This document shows, in pieces, positions 9,381-18,845 of a stretch of DNA of 64,000 bases. The notes beneath the pieces were generated by a model that saw only the letters and a list, made by a program, of their open reading frames with translations, was not told the origin of the DNA and did no database searches. Made by a program: the position numbers and the translations under genes. The first letter of the stretch is position 1, and the number at the start of each line of letters is the position of its first letter. Source of the stretch: Pseudomonadota bacterium (GTDB lineage Bacteria > Pseudomonadota > Alphaproteobacteria > Rhizobiales > Beijerinckiaceae); NCBI GenBank assembly GCA_023450615.1, contig JAEXGT010000091.1, positions 1 to 64,000 on the forward strand. The letters run 5' to 3'.

Positions 9381-10849
9381 ACCCAACCGGCGACCGTACG
9401 CTTCGCCCCTTCGGCATAAAGGCGCTGCAGCGCAGCCGTTACGGGGTCGGTGAAGCGTTCGTCGTGAGGCAGATCCTCTCCGAAAATTTCCCGCAACGCG
9501 AGCAGTTCCTGAGCCAGTCGCTCAGGCGAGCCTCCAGCGCGATCCGCCGCTTCCCGCAAGCGCGCGGCCATCGGGTCTCGTACATCCATGGGAGCGCCCT
9601 TTTCGTCGCTGCCGGTCACATAGCGCATCCAGGCGGCGACGCCGAGGGCGAGACGCTGGATGGAAGCGTTCTCGCCCAACCGGTCCCGCACCGTACCGAG
9701 CAGGCGCTGCGGCAGTTTCTGCGATCCATCCATGGCGATCTGCCACGTGCGATGGCGAAGAGCCGGATTCTTGAAGCGCTCGATGAGGGCACGCTTATAA
9801 GCTGCAAGGTCAGCCCCTTCGGGCATGTGCAGCGTGGGCGTGACCTCCTCGTTCATGAGCCCTGTGATCAGGCGCTCGAAAGCCGGATCGGCCATCGTGT
9901 CGGCGACGGTTTCATATTCGGCGAGGTAGCCGAGATACGCGAGCGTCGAGTGGCTCCCGTTGAGAAGCCGCAGCTTCATATGTTCATAGGGCTCCACATC
10001 CGCCACGAATTCAGCGCCGACCCTTTCCCAGGCCGGACGGCCGAGAGGGAAATTGTCTTCGATCACCCATTGCGTGAAGGGCTCCGTCACGACGGGCCAT
10101 GCATCCGCCACGCCCAGCTTCTCGCGGATGCGCCGACGATCCTCGTCGCTTGTCGCGGGAACGATGCGATCGACCATGGTCGACGGGCAGGACACATGCT
10201 CCGCCACGAAGCGGCCGAAAGCCGGATCGCTCAGCTCCGCAAATCGCGTGAGAACCCGCTTCACCGTTCGCCCGTTCGCGGGAAGGTTGTCGCAGGTCAG
10301 CACCGTAAAGGGCGGGATGCCCGCGATGCGGCGGCGGCGCAGCGCTTCGAGAATGAAGCCGAGAGCGGACCGGGGCAAATGCGGATTCCGCAGGTCGTGC
10401 ACGACATCCGGATGCGCCTCGTTCAACGCTCCCGTCGCGGGATCATGGCAATAGCCCTTCTCCGTCACGGTCAGGGAGACGATCCGCGTCTTCGGATCCG
10501 CCATGACCCGCAGGAGATCGTCGATGGCTTGCGGAGCGACGATGACGTCTCGAATCGAGCCGATGACGCGCAGCCTCTCGCCGTCGCCCGAGCGGATGGA
10601 AAGCGTGTAGAGCCCGTCCTGCGGTTTCAACGCATCGTAAGTATCGGGGCTGCGCAGACTTGCCGCCACGATGCCCCAGCTTGGATCCTGCGCCAGGACA
10701 TCATCCACATAGACAGCCTGATGCGCCCGGTGAAACGCGCCCACGCCGAGATGCACGATTCCCGTCGTGAGGGCGCTGCGGTCGTAGCGTGGGCGCGCTA
10801 TCGATTGCGGCAGATCGGGAAGGCTCGTTTCACTCAGGCGCTTCGACAT
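9377..10849 (-). CDS. uxuB: D-mannonate oxidoreductase / fructuronate reductase family protein
   Basis: The 490-residue protein belongs to the mannitol dehydrogenase family of long-chain NAD-dependent dehydrogenases: N-terminal GVGAFHRAHQ nucleotide-binding region (36-44) and the active-site KLRLLNGSHS motif with Lys near 292. In hexuronate catabolism UxuB reduces fructuronate to mannonate; the related UxaB reduces tagaturonate to altronate. Because uxaC, uxaA and uxuA are in the same cluster and no second family member is visible, this one enzyme may serve both reductions. GAGGA precedes the ATG. It is the last gene of the minus-strand arm, 7 bp behind a permease gene. Confidence 0.85.
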
Positions 10850-10856
10850 AGCATCC

Positions 10857-11702
10857 TCAATGCGCCGGCTGTTGCTTGGCGCGGGTGACGATCTGCGTCG
10901 GGTTGACGAAGCGCAGGGCGATGATGAGCCATATGAGCGTCGTGGCCATGTAGACTACCGCCATGGCGTCGATGGATTGCACGGCGCGGACGCCTGCCGC
11001 GAAGACGGCATAATAGAGCGCAACCACCAGGGTCTGGCTTGTCGGGCCTGCTACGAGGAAGGTCAGCTCGAACATGGCGATGGTGCGCACCAGAACCAGC
11101 AGAAGTGCCGCGAGAATGCCGGGCAACAGCAGCGGCAGGAGCACATGGATGAAGAGCTTGAAGGTATTGGCGCCGAACACCCGCGCCGCCGCCTCGATCT
11201 TCGGATCGATCTGCTCGATGAACGGGATCATGACGAGGATCACGAAAGGAACCGTCGGCACGAGATTGGCGACGACCACGCCCCAGAATGTTCCCGCAAG
11301 GCCCGTCCGGTACAGAACGGTTGCGAGAGGAATGCCGAAAGTGATCGGCGGGATGAGCAACGGCAGCAGGAAGAGCAGCACCAGAAGGCGCTTGCCCGGG
11401 AAATCGCGGCGCGCGAGCGCATAAGCAGCGGTGACGCCGAGCACGCCCGAAATCAGAACCACCACCCCGACAACCTGAAAGGTGACGAGCAGCACGTCCC
11501 AAAGCTGGAACTCGTTCCAGGCGGAGGAATACCAGCGGGTCGTCCAACCCACCGGCAGCCATGTTCCCAGCCAACGCGTGGCGAAGGAACTCGTGATCAC
11601 CGTCGCGATCATGGCAAGCAGATTGACGATGAAGAAGCCGACCACGCTCCAGACAGCCACAGCCCACAGTTTCGCGCCAATCGTCGTATCGCGGATCATC
11701 AT
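10857..11702 (-). CDS. ABC transporter permease (inner membrane, second subunit)
   Basis: The product of about 281 residues has six predicted membrane helices and an EAA loop (EAAARVFGANTFKLF...LPLLLPGI) that docks the ATPase. This type belongs to the spermidine/iron/sugar-acid class of importers (BPD_transp_1). The start is set at the ATGATG at 11702-11697, just behind the stop of the preceding permease gene. An upstream extension to 11732 would overlap that gene. By context it imports hexuronates or related acids together with its three neighbours. Confidence 0.9.
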   Translation of the reverse strand: MMIRDTTIGAKLWAVAVWSVVGFFIVNLLAMIATVITSSFATRWLGTWLPVGWTTRWYSSAWNEFQLWDVLLVTFQVVGVVVLISGVLGVTAAYALARRDFPGKRLLVLLFLLPLLIPPITFGIPLATVLYRTGLAGTFWGVVVANLVPTVPFVILVMIPFIEQIDPKIEAAARVFGANTFKLFIHVLLPLLLPGILAALLLVLVRTIAMFELTFLVAGPTSQTLVVALYYAVFAAGVRAVQSIDAMAVVYMATTLIWLIIALRFVNPTQIVTRAKQQPAH

Positions 11703-11703
11703 C

Positions 11704-12615
11704 TTACCCTTTCGCGCCGGAGGCCGGGCCACGGTAGAACAACCCGCGGGACGCGAGCACCAGAACGACGATGGCGAGCTGGACGAAACCCATGATCATC
11801 GCCACCGCGGAGGCCATGGAGTAATCGTATTCCTCAAAGGCGGCCTGATAGGCCGCAATCGAGATCACGCGCGTCGAGCCCGCAGGCTCGCCGAGCAGAA
11901 CGGCCGAAGGAAACACCGAGAAGGCCTGCACGAAGGACAGGCAGAACGTGATGGCGAAGCCTGGCATCAGAAGCGGCAGGTAGATATGGAGAAAGCGCTG
12001 CCATGCGCTCGCCCCGAGCGTTGCCGCCGCCTGCTCCAGAGCCGGATCGATGCCGGTGACATAGGACAGGATCAGGAGAAATGTGAACGGAAATCCCGTG
12101 ATCACAAGAGAGGCGAAAACGCCCCAGTAATTGTGCACGAGCCGCAGGGGCTGATCGATGATGCCGAGTGTCACGAGAGTGCGATTGAACCACCCTTGAG
12201 GCCCCAGGTAGTTCAAGAGCCCCTCCGCCACCAGAACGGTGCCAAGGGTGATCGGCAACACAAGGATCGTAGTCAGCAGGCGCTGCCGCCGCATGAGGCG
12301 GACGCGGAAGGAAATCGGAACGGCGAGAAGCAGGTTGAGCAGCGTGACGGGAATAGACAGCAGCAGGGTGTTGGCGATTGTGTCGTAAAAGTATGAATCA
12401 GAGAAGAAGCGCTCGTAATTGGCAAGCACTCCGCCATTCTTCGGCTCGAATGATAGAACGAAGCCGAAGGCGAAGGGATAGACGAAGAGAAGCAGGCTGA
12501 AGATGGCCGCAGGAACGACCAGAAGGGTGACAGCGTCAAAGCCCTTCGCCGCCAACCGCTGCCGCAGACTGGGGCCGTGCTCGATATGGGCTGTTGGTGC
12601 GATGGCCTCCATCAT
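11704..12615 (-). CDS. ABC transporter permease (inner membrane, first subunit)
   Basis: The 303-residue protein has six hydrophobic helices and an EAA loop (EQAAATLGASAWQRF...LPLLMPGF). Its ATG overlaps the stop of the ATPase gene (ATGA at 12615-12612), and it ends just before the second permease, so expression of all subunits is coupled. The heterodimer partner is the product of 10857-11702. Confidence 0.9.
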   Translation of the reverse strand: MMEAIAPTAHIEHGPSLRQRLAAKGFDAVTLLVVPAAIFSLLLFVYPFAFGFVLSFEPKNGGVLANYERFFSDSYFYDTIANTLLLSIPVTLLNLLLAVPISFRVRLMRRQRLLTTILVLPITLGTVLVAEGLLNYLGPQGWFNRTLVTLGIIDQPLRLVHNYWGVFASLVITGFPFTFLLILSYVTGIDPALEQAAATLGASAWQRFLHIYLPLLMPGFAITFCLSFVQAFSVFPSAVLLGEPAGSTRVISIAAYQAAFEEYDYSMASAVAMIMGFVQLAIVVLVLASRGLFYRGPASGAKG

Positions 12616-13697
12616 TGTCTCCCCTTGATCGGTTCGGCAAAGACGAGAACCCGTTGCTGGTCGGCTTGCAGGTGGACAACGGATCCCAGCTCGACCGGCT
12701 GATGGGAACGGAAAACGAAATCGAGACCGCTTTCGGAATGCGCCGTTCCCACGAACTCGCGTCCGCGATATTCGATGGTGTCGACCTTGACCCTCAGGGC
12801 ATTCTCGCCAGCCTCGCCAAGAATGAGATCGTCCGGGCGGATCGCTGCATAGGCAGTCGAACCGGCCGATAGGCTCTCGCGTGCAATGCCGCCGATCCGT
12901 GCGCCATCCACATCGAGAAGAGCCCGCCCATTCTCGACCGAGACGACCTTTCCCTTGAGCTTGTTGCGGAAGCCCATGAAATCGGCAACATCGAGATGCG
13001 CCGGCGCATCATAGAGTTCCTTCGGCGTTCCGACCTGACGGATGACGCCATCGCGCAACACCACGATCCGGTCCGCGAGCGACAGGGCCTCGTCCTGATC
13101 GTGGGTAACATAGATCGTCGTCGCGCCAAGCTCGTTGTGAATGCGCCGGATCTCAGCCCGCATTTCGAGGCGCAGCTTTGCATCGAGGTTCGAGAGAGGT
13201 TCGTCCATGAGAACGAGCGGCGGCTCGATGACGATGGCGCGGGCAATCGCCACGCGTTGCTGCTGACCGCCCGAGAGCTGGCCGGGCAGCTTGTTCTCCT
13301 GACCTTCAAGGCGGACGAGGCTCAGCGCCTCGTTCACCTTGCGGTCGATTTCCGCCTTAGGCCTGCCGCGCATCTTGAGACCGAAGCCGATGTTCTGGCG
13401 CACATTGAGATGAGGAAAGAGCGCATAGTTCTGGAACACCATTCCAAACCCGCGCTCCTCAGGACGCATCGTGTCGATCCGGTTCTTGTCGAGCCAGATC
13501 GCGCCGCCCGTGACGGGGAGAAGACCCGCGATGCAGTTCAACGTCGTCGATTTGCCGCAACCCGACGGCCCGAGAAGCGCGATGAACTCACGCCTCTGGA
13601 TTGTCAGGGAGACATCGCGAAGAGCGTTGAGCGCGCCGAACTCGCGTCTGACGCGATCAAGCCGAACTTCGTTGAACTGAGAGAGAGCTATGGTCAT
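12612..13697 (-). CDS. ABC transporter ATP-binding protein
   Basis: The 361-residue protein has Walker A (GPSGCGKST), Q-loop (MVFQNYALFPH), signature LSGGQQQR, Walker B (VLMDEP) and a C-terminal TOBE-like domain (from about 245) as in PotA/UgpC/MalK-type ATPases. AAAGGA lies upstream of the ATG. It energises the two permeases encoded downstream and lies behind the binding-protein gene, the usual order of this importer class. Confidence 0.93.
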   Translation of the reverse strand: MTIALSQFNEVRLDRVRREFGALNALRDVSLTIQRREFIALLGPSGCGKSTTLNCIAGLLPVTGGAIWLDKNRIDTMRPEERGFGMVFQNYALFPHLNVRQNIGFGLKMRGRPKAEIDRKVNEALSLVRLEGQENKLPGQLSGGQQQRVAIARAIVIEPPLVLMDEPLSNLDAKLRLEMRAEIRRIHNELGATTIYVTHDQDEALSLADRIVVLRDGVIRQVGTPKELYDAPAHLDVADFMGFRNKLKGKVVSVENGRALLDVDGARIGGIARESLSAGSTAYAAIRPDDLILGEAGENALRVKVDTIEYRGREFVGTAHSESGLDFVFRSHQPVELGSVVHLQADQQRVLVFAEPIKGRQ

Positions 13698-13712
13698 CGC
13701 GGGTCCTTTGGA

Positions 13713-14903
13713 TTACTTGCGCTTCGCTCCGCCGATCTGCTCGTCCCACATGCGGAACGCCACCACCATCTGCTCCGGCTGGAGCGGCAGTTCGATCGGG
13801 TTCTCGGCGATCCACTTCTCGTATTCGGGACGTCCGAATTCCTTGATCGCGGCCTGGCTCTCAGGAGGAGCCATGTCGAGGGTGACGTCCTTCACCGCAG
13901 GGCCCGGATAGAAATAGCCCTCGTCGTAGGTGTAGGCCTGCTGCTCCTTGGTGAGGAGGAAGTTCATGAGGTCGAGAAGAACGGCGACCTTCTCGTTCGA
14001 CAGGCCCTTGGGGATGCACATGTAATGCGCGTCGGCCACCCAGTGGAAGCCTTTGAGCGCGGCAACCTTCGCTTCTTTCGGAACGACGCCGAGCACGCGC
14101 GGATTGATATCCCAGCCCGTGGTGGATACCGTCATGTCGCGCGAGCCTTCGCCCAGCTCCTTCATCACCGCGCCCGTGCCTGACGGGTAGTACTCGATGT
14201 TCTGCCCAAGCTCCTTGAGATAGGCCCAGGTCTTGTCCCAGCCCTTCGCCGGATCCTGCGGATTGCTGTCGCCGAGGATATAGGGAAGGCCCATGATGAA
14301 GGTGCGGCCCGGGCCGGAATTTGCGGGACGCGCATAGATCAGGCGGTTCGGGTTCTCCTTGGTCCAGGCCAGGAGTTCTTCCGCCGTGGTCGGCACCTTT
14401 TTCACCCGGTCGGGCATATACTCGAGGAGCGGGCCCGAGGGATAATACGTCACCACGACGCCCTGCCCTTTTGCCAGCGTCTGCATCTTCGCGGCAGCCG
14501 GAAGATAGATGTCATCGAGCTTCGGCAGAGCGCCCGCATGCTGCGCCATGACCTCCACCCAGAGCTTCTGCTCAATACCGGCGGACAATGCATCCGTGCC
14601 GGTGAGCACGAGGTCGATATCGACGCGGCCCGCATCCTGCTGCGCCTTCAGCTTGCCCGCGAGTTCAGGCGCGGGAGCCTTGGTGAAGGTGATGCGGGAA
14701 ACGAGGTTGGGCTTCGCCTTGCGATAGTTCTCGATGGCTTTCTGAGTCAGCGCCAGATTGCCCGCGACGTCGATGATGTTGAGCGTCACAGGGCTCGTCG
14801 GCAGCGCCAATTGTTGAGCCAGGGCCTTTCCGCCAAGGGTGGCGATGCCCGCGCCGACGGCTACCCCGCCGACGAAGTTACGTCTTGTGATCAGGTTCGT
14901 CAT
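13713..14903 (-). CDS. ABC transporter substrate-binding protein with Tat-type signal
   Basis: The 396-residue product starts MTNLITRRNFVGGVAVGAG and has a cleavage-like KALAQ site, a twin-arginine signal. The body resembles extracellular solute-binding family 1 proteins of the iron/polyamine/sugar-acid group. The start at 14903 is set by GGGAGGAAGACC just before the ATG; the in-frame extension to 14957 runs into uxaC and is unlikely. By location it binds a hexuronate or an oligo-uronide in the periplasm and passes it to the two permeases. Confidence 0.9.
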   Translation of the reverse strand: MTNLITRRNFVGGVAVGAGIATLGGKALAQQLALPTSPVTLNIIDVAGNLALTQKAIENYRKAKPNLVSRITFTKAPAPELAGKLKAQQDAGRVDIDLVLTGTDALSAGIEQKLWVEVMAQHAGALPKLDDIYLPAAAKMQTLAKGQGVVVTYYPSGPLLEYMPDRVKKVPTTAEELLAWTKENPNRLIYARPANSGPGRTFIMGLPYILGDSNPQDPAKGWDKTWAYLKELGQNIEYYPSGTGAVMKELGEGSRDMTVSTTGWDINPRVLGVVPKEAKVAALKGFHWVADAHYMCIPKGLSNEKVAVLLDLMNFLLTKEQQAYTYDEGYFYPGPAVKDVTLDMAPPESQAAIKEFGRPEYEKWIAENPIELPLQPEQMVVAFRMWDEQIGGAKRK

Positions 14904-14953
14904 GGTCTTCCTCCCGTTCTGTGCAGCATAGCCGTCGAGGGCCATGCCCGTTC

Positions 14954-16357
14954 TCACAGCTTGTAGGCCTCTTTTGCGAGGCGATATGCGAGGTCGTAGG
15001 CCAGCTCGTGCGCTTCGTCCTCATCGAGGCGGTGTGTCGTCACGAGGCTGGCGAGATAGGCGCAGTCGACACGGCGGGCCACATCGTGGCGCGCCGGAAT
15101 GGAAAGGTAGGCGCGCGTGTCGTCATTGAAGCCGACCGTGTTGTAGAAGCCCGCCGTCTCCGTGGTGAGCTCGCGGAACCGGCGCATGCCCTCCGGCGCA
15201 TCGAAGAACCACCAAGCCGGGCCGAGCTTCAGGACCGGATAGTGACCAGCAAGCGGGGCAAGCTCCCGGGAATAGCTCGTCTCATCCAGAGTGAACAGAA
15301 TGACGGTGAGTTTCGGCTCATTACCGAAGCGGTCGAGCAACGGCTTCAGCGCGCTCACGTAATCGGTCTGCGAGGGAATGTCTGCTCCCATGTCGCGGCC
15401 GAAGCGGCTGTAGATTTGCCGGTTGTGATTGCGGAAGGACCCGGGATGGATCTGCATCACCATTCCGTCCTCCACGCTCATGACCGCCATCTCGGTCAGC
15501 ATCTGAGCACGGAACAGCTCGGCATCGCCGGGGCCCATATCCCCCGTCGAAACGCGGCGGAACAGAGCCTCGGCATCGGCGCGCGGCAGATCCGCCGTCC
15601 TCGCCGTCGGATGACCATGATCGGTCGAGGTCGCACCATATTCGCGGAAGAAGGCTCGGCGCTTGCGGTGCGCCTCCAGATAGCCGCTCCAGCTTGATGT
15701 GTCGCAGCCCGTGATCTCGCCGAAGCGCACGAGGTTCTCACGAAAGCCGTCGAAATCCGGATCGACGACCGGATCGGGGCGATAGGCCGTGACGACGCGC
15801 CCTCCCCAGCCCGAGCGCCGAATGATCTCGTGATACTTCAGCGGATCGAGCGGGCTTTCCGTCGTGGCGATGGCCTCGATGCGAAAACGCTCGAACAGGG
15901 CGCGCGGCAGGAATTCCGGCGTGCGCAGGGCCTCATCGATGCGGTCGTAATAGGAATCGGCATTGTCCGCAGAAAGACGCTCCGTGAAACCGAAGAGCGT
16001 TGCGAAAGTGTGATCGAGCCATGCACGCGTGGGCGTGCCGCGGAAGAGATGGTAATGCGCCGCAAAACGGCGCCAGATCGCGCGCGGGTCTTTCTCGACA
16101 GCGGCGCCATCCTTGGTCGGGATGCCGAGATCCTCTAGACGCACGCCCTGGCTGTAGAGCATCCGGAAAATGTAGTGATCGGGAATGACGAAAAGCGTCG
16201 CCGGATCGGGAAAAGGCTCGTTATCTGCATACCAGCGCGGATCGGTATGGCCATGCGGCGAAATGATCGGCAGGTCCCTGACTCCCTCATAGAGCCTTCG
16301 TGCAACAGCACGTGTTTCAGGCTCGACAGGGAACAGCCGGTCCGGATGGATCAGCAT
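14954..16357 (-). CDS. uxaC: Glucuronate isomerase (uronate isomerase)
   Basis: The 467-residue protein has the UxaC N-terminal motif ISPHGHTDP with the metal-binding H35-x-H37, and full family length (E. coli UxaC is 470). It isomerises D-glucuronate to D-fructuronate and D-galacturonate to D-tagaturonate in the cytosol, the first step of the Ashwell pathway. AGGGAGAA precedes the ATG. It is the first gene of the minus-strand arm and is divergent from the GntR-type regulator, so the 109-bp gap should contain both promoters. Confidence 0.95.
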   Translation of the reverse strand: MLIHPDRLFPVEPETRAVARRLYEGVRDLPIISPHGHTDPRWYADNEPFPDPATLFVIPDHYIFRMLYSQGVRLEDLGIPTKDGAAVEKDPRAIWRRFAAHYHLFRGTPTRAWLDHTFATLFGFTERLSADNADSYYDRIDEALRTPEFLPRALFERFRIEAIATTESPLDPLKYHEIIRRSGWGGRVVTAYRPDPVVDPDFDGFRENLVRFGEITGCDTSSWSGYLEAHRKRRAFFREYGATSTDHGHPTARTADLPRADAEALFRRVSTGDMGPGDAELFRAQMLTEMAVMSVEDGMVMQIHPGSFRNHNRQIYSRFGRDMGADIPSQTDYVSALKPLLDRFGNEPKLTVILFTLDETSYSRELAPLAGHYPVLKLGPAWWFFDAPEGMRRFRELTTETAGFYNTVGFNDDTRAYLSIPARHDVARRVDCAYLASLVTTHRLDEDEAHELAYDLAYRLAKEAYKL

Positions 16358-16475
16358 GGCGTTCTCCCTAGGCGCTTCATCTCGACCTTCACCGGTCGTC
16401 TTTAGTTTACGTAAGGGAGATTAGAGCCTTCCAGCCGGCTTTGCAATGGTCTACTAGTATGGTAGTGTGCCACTT
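16358..16475. promoter_or_regulatory. Divergent promoter/operator region of the hexuronate regulon
   Basis: This region separates uxaC (minus) from the GntR regulator (plus). It holds two short palindromes, TTACGTAA at 16407-16414 and TACTAGTA at 16452-16459, the latter about 17 bp before the regulator ATG. FadR/FCD-type regulators commonly bind short palindromes with a T-rich/A-rich dyad. Either could be the operator by which the local regulator controls both arms and itself. This is inference from position; no -35/-10 pair stands out. Confidence 0.4.
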
Positions 16476-17204
16476 ATGACTAATAAGAGCCCCCTTGTGA
16501 AACTCGACGACAGCCGCGAGCCCATGGCCCGAAGGGTCACCCGCGCCCTTCGCCAAGCTATCGTCACGATGCAGATCCCACCGGGAGAAATGCTTTCTGA
16601 GCAAGATCTTGCACAGAAATTCGGGGTCAGCCGCTCGCCGGTCAGGGAGGCACTCATCAAGCTCAGCGAGGCAGGTCTCGTGCGGGTTCTCCCGCAGCGC
16701 GGCACCCAAGTGGTCAAGATCTCGCGAGCCGGCGTGGAGGATGCGCGTTTCATTCGCGAAGCGGTGGAGTGCGCGGTTGTGCGCGAGGCGGCCCTAAAGG
16801 CGACGCCGGTCATGCTGACAGAGCTGAACGCCAGTCTCACACGACAGCGCCGCGCTCAGCGCTCAGCGTCCACGGAAGAGTTTCTCTTGCTCGATGAAGA
16901 ATTTCACCGACTGCTCGCCGAGACCGCGGGTCGGCCCAAGGCCTGGCAGATGATTGAAGACGTCAAGCCGCAGATGGACCGGGTGCGGTTCCTCGATATG
17001 GCGAAAGCCGTGCCGCGCCATGTGGTTTTCGATCAGCACGTCCTCATCGTGAATGCTATTAAGGAGAGGAATCCGGTTGAGGCAGAGGCGGCCATGCATC
17101 AGCATTTGAGCGAAATCCTGCGCTCGCTGCCGGAGCTTGCTCAGCAGCATCCAAATCTCTTCGAATCCGAAGCTGACGTCTCTGCGGAAGTTCTCAGCGC
17201 ATGA
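16467..17204 (+). CDS. GntR family regulator, FadR/FCD subfamily (UxuR/ExuR-like)
   Basis: The product of about 242-245 residues has an N-terminal winged helix (EQDLAQKFGVSRSPVREALIKLSEAGLV, about 40-75) and a C-terminal all-helical FCD domain with metal-ligand-like histidines (EEFHRLLAE, QHVLIVNAI, MHQHLSEI). FCD regulators bind small carboxylates; uronate-responsive examples include UxuR and ExuR. Two starts are possible: GTG at 16467 or ATG at 16476; neither has a strong ribosome site, and homologues usually begin near the ATG. It lies between the two arms of the hexuronate cluster and is the obvious local regulator, probably a repressor released by a pathway intermediate. Confidence 0.88.
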   Translation: MPLMTNKSPLVKLDDSREPMARRVTRALRQAIVTMQIPPGEMLSEQDLAQKFGVSRSPVREALIKLSEAGLVRVLPQRGTQVVKISRAGVEDARFIREAVECAVVREAALKATPVMLTELNASLTRQRRAQRSASTEEFLLLDEEFHRLLAETAGRPKAWQMIEDVKPQMDRVRFLDMAKAVPRHVVFDQHVLIVNAIKERNPVEAEAAMHQHLSEILRSLPELAQQHPNLFESEADVSAEVLSA

Positions 17205-17247
17205 GCTGTCGGTATTTCAGGGTCGAGCTCGGCGGGAGGGATTGACC

Positions 17248-18780
17248 ATGCTGGACCAACCGACACTGGCCCCACGGGTCATACGCCTCCATGAACGCGA
17301 CAACCTCGTTGTGGCCGTGGATGCCCTCACGCCAGGATCGGTCGTCTATGGTGCGACCGCGAAGAACCGCGTGCCTAAAGGCCATAAGATTGCCATTGCC
17401 CCGATTGAGCAGGGCGCGCCAATTCTCAAGTTCGGCCAGATCATCGGCTTTGCATCGCAGCCCATCGAGCCGGGCGAGTGGCTGCATGAGCACAATGTCG
17501 AGATGCACGCCTTCGCACGCGACTGGCATTTTTCCGAAGATGCAAAGCCCACTCGTGTTCTGCCGGTCGAGCAGCAGGCGACATTTCAGGGTTATCGGCG
17601 CGCGAACGGCAAGGTCGGCACGCGCAATTATCTGGCAATTCTCACCAGCGTAAACTGCTCGGCCTCCGTGGCCCGCTTCATCGCGCGAGAGGTCGAGCGG
17701 TCCGGCCTCCTCGACGATTATCCCAATATCGACGGAGTCATTCCGCTCGTGCACGGAACGGGCTGCGGCATGGACCAGAAGGGCGAAGGCGCCGACATCC
17801 TCAAGCGAACGCAATGGGGCTATGCCTCCAATCCCAACATGGCCGGCGTGCTCATGGTGGGATTAGGCTGCGAGGTTTTTCAGATCGGTCGCTGGAAAGA
17901 GATCTACAACATCCAGGAGAGCGACACTTTCCGCTCGCTGACCATTCAGGACACCGGCGGCACGCGCAAATCGGTCGAGGCGGGCATTAGCGCCATCCGT
18001 GACATGCTTCCGCTCGCCAATCGCTTTCAACGCGAGACGGTTCCTGCCTCCGAGCTGATGCTTGCGCTGCAATGTGGCGGCTCGGATGGCTATTCCGGCA
18101 TCACGGCCAACCCGGCCCTGGGCGCTGCCGCCGATCTTCTCGTGAGGAATGGCGGCACGGCAATCCTGTCGGAAACACCCGAGATATATGGCGCGGAGCA
18201 TCTCCTCACCCGCCGCGCCGCCACGCGCGAAATCGGCGAGAAACTCGTCGAGCTCATCGCTTGGTGGGAGGAGTACACGACGCGCAACAACGGCGAGATG
18301 AACAACAATCCCTCCCCCGGTAACAAGGCAGGCGGCCTCACGACGATCCTCGAGAAATCCCTGGGCGCCGCGGCCAAAGGCGGCACGACGACACTCAACG
18401 GCGTTTATCGCTATGCCGAGCCGATCACCACGAAGGGCTTCGTATTCATGGATACACCCGGCTACGATCCCGTCTCGGCGACGGGACAGGTGGCGGGCGG
18501 CGCAAATGTTCTGTGCTTCACCACGGGGCGCGGATCGGCCTATGGCTGCAAGCCGACGCCATCGATCAAGCTCGCCACGAACAGCGACGTCTATCACCGG
18601 ATGATGGACGACATGGACATCAATTGCGGCGACATTCTCGACGGCGTTTCGATTGCCGAAAAGGGCCAGGGAATCTTCGAAACGATCCTGAAGGTCGCCT
18701 CGGGTGAGCGCTCGAAATCGGAGCTTCTCGGATATGGCGATGCCGAATTTCTGCCTTGGCAGATCGGCGCGGTAATGTGA
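17248..18780 (+). CDS. uxaA: Altronate dehydratase
   Basis: The 510-residue protein has an N-terminal SAF domain (about 1-100) followed by the UxaA/GarD dehydratase domain, with GTRNYLAILTSVNCSA, HGTGCGMDQKGEG and ALQCGGSDGYSGIT as landmark motifs. It removes water from D-altronate to give 2-keto-3-deoxygluconate. GarD (galactarate dehydratase) is the nearest alternative; the uronate context favours UxaA. The start at 17248 is chosen for the GGGAGGG site 7 nt upstream; the frame is open to 17137 inside the regulator gene but without a start signal. Confidence 0.9.
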   Translation: MLDQPTLAPRVIRLHERDNLVVAVDALTPGSVVYGATAKNRVPKGHKIAIAPIEQGAPILKFGQIIGFASQPIEPGEWLHEHNVEMHAFARDWHFSEDAKPTRVLPVEQQATFQGYRRANGKVGTRNYLAILTSVNCSASVARFIAREVERSGLLDDYPNIDGVIPLVHGTGCGMDQKGEGADILKRTQWGYASNPNMAGVLMVGLGCEVFQIGRWKEIYNIQESDTFRSLTIQDTGGTRKSVEAGISAIRDMLPLANRFQRETVPASELMLALQCGGSDGYSGITANPALGAAADLLVRNGGTAILSETPEIYGAEHLLTRRAATREIGEKLVELIAWWEEYTTRNNGEMNNNPSPGNKAGGLTTILEKSLGAAAKGGTTTLNGVYRYAEPITTKGFVFMDTPGYDPVSATGQVAGGANVLCFTTGRGSAYGCKPTPSIKLATNSDVYHRMMDDMDINCGDILDGVSIAEKGQGIFETILKVASGERSKSELLGYGDAEFLPWQIGAVM

Positions 18781-18845
18781 GCGGGTAAAAGAAATTCAAC
18801 GGCAAAGCCGATCGGCGAGGTCGGCCCTCAGTGTAAGGTGATCTC

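Noticed and set aside
12996..14183. 395-codon plus-strand frame
   Set aside because: It is antisense to the ABC ATPase and binding-protein genes; composition is that of a shadow.
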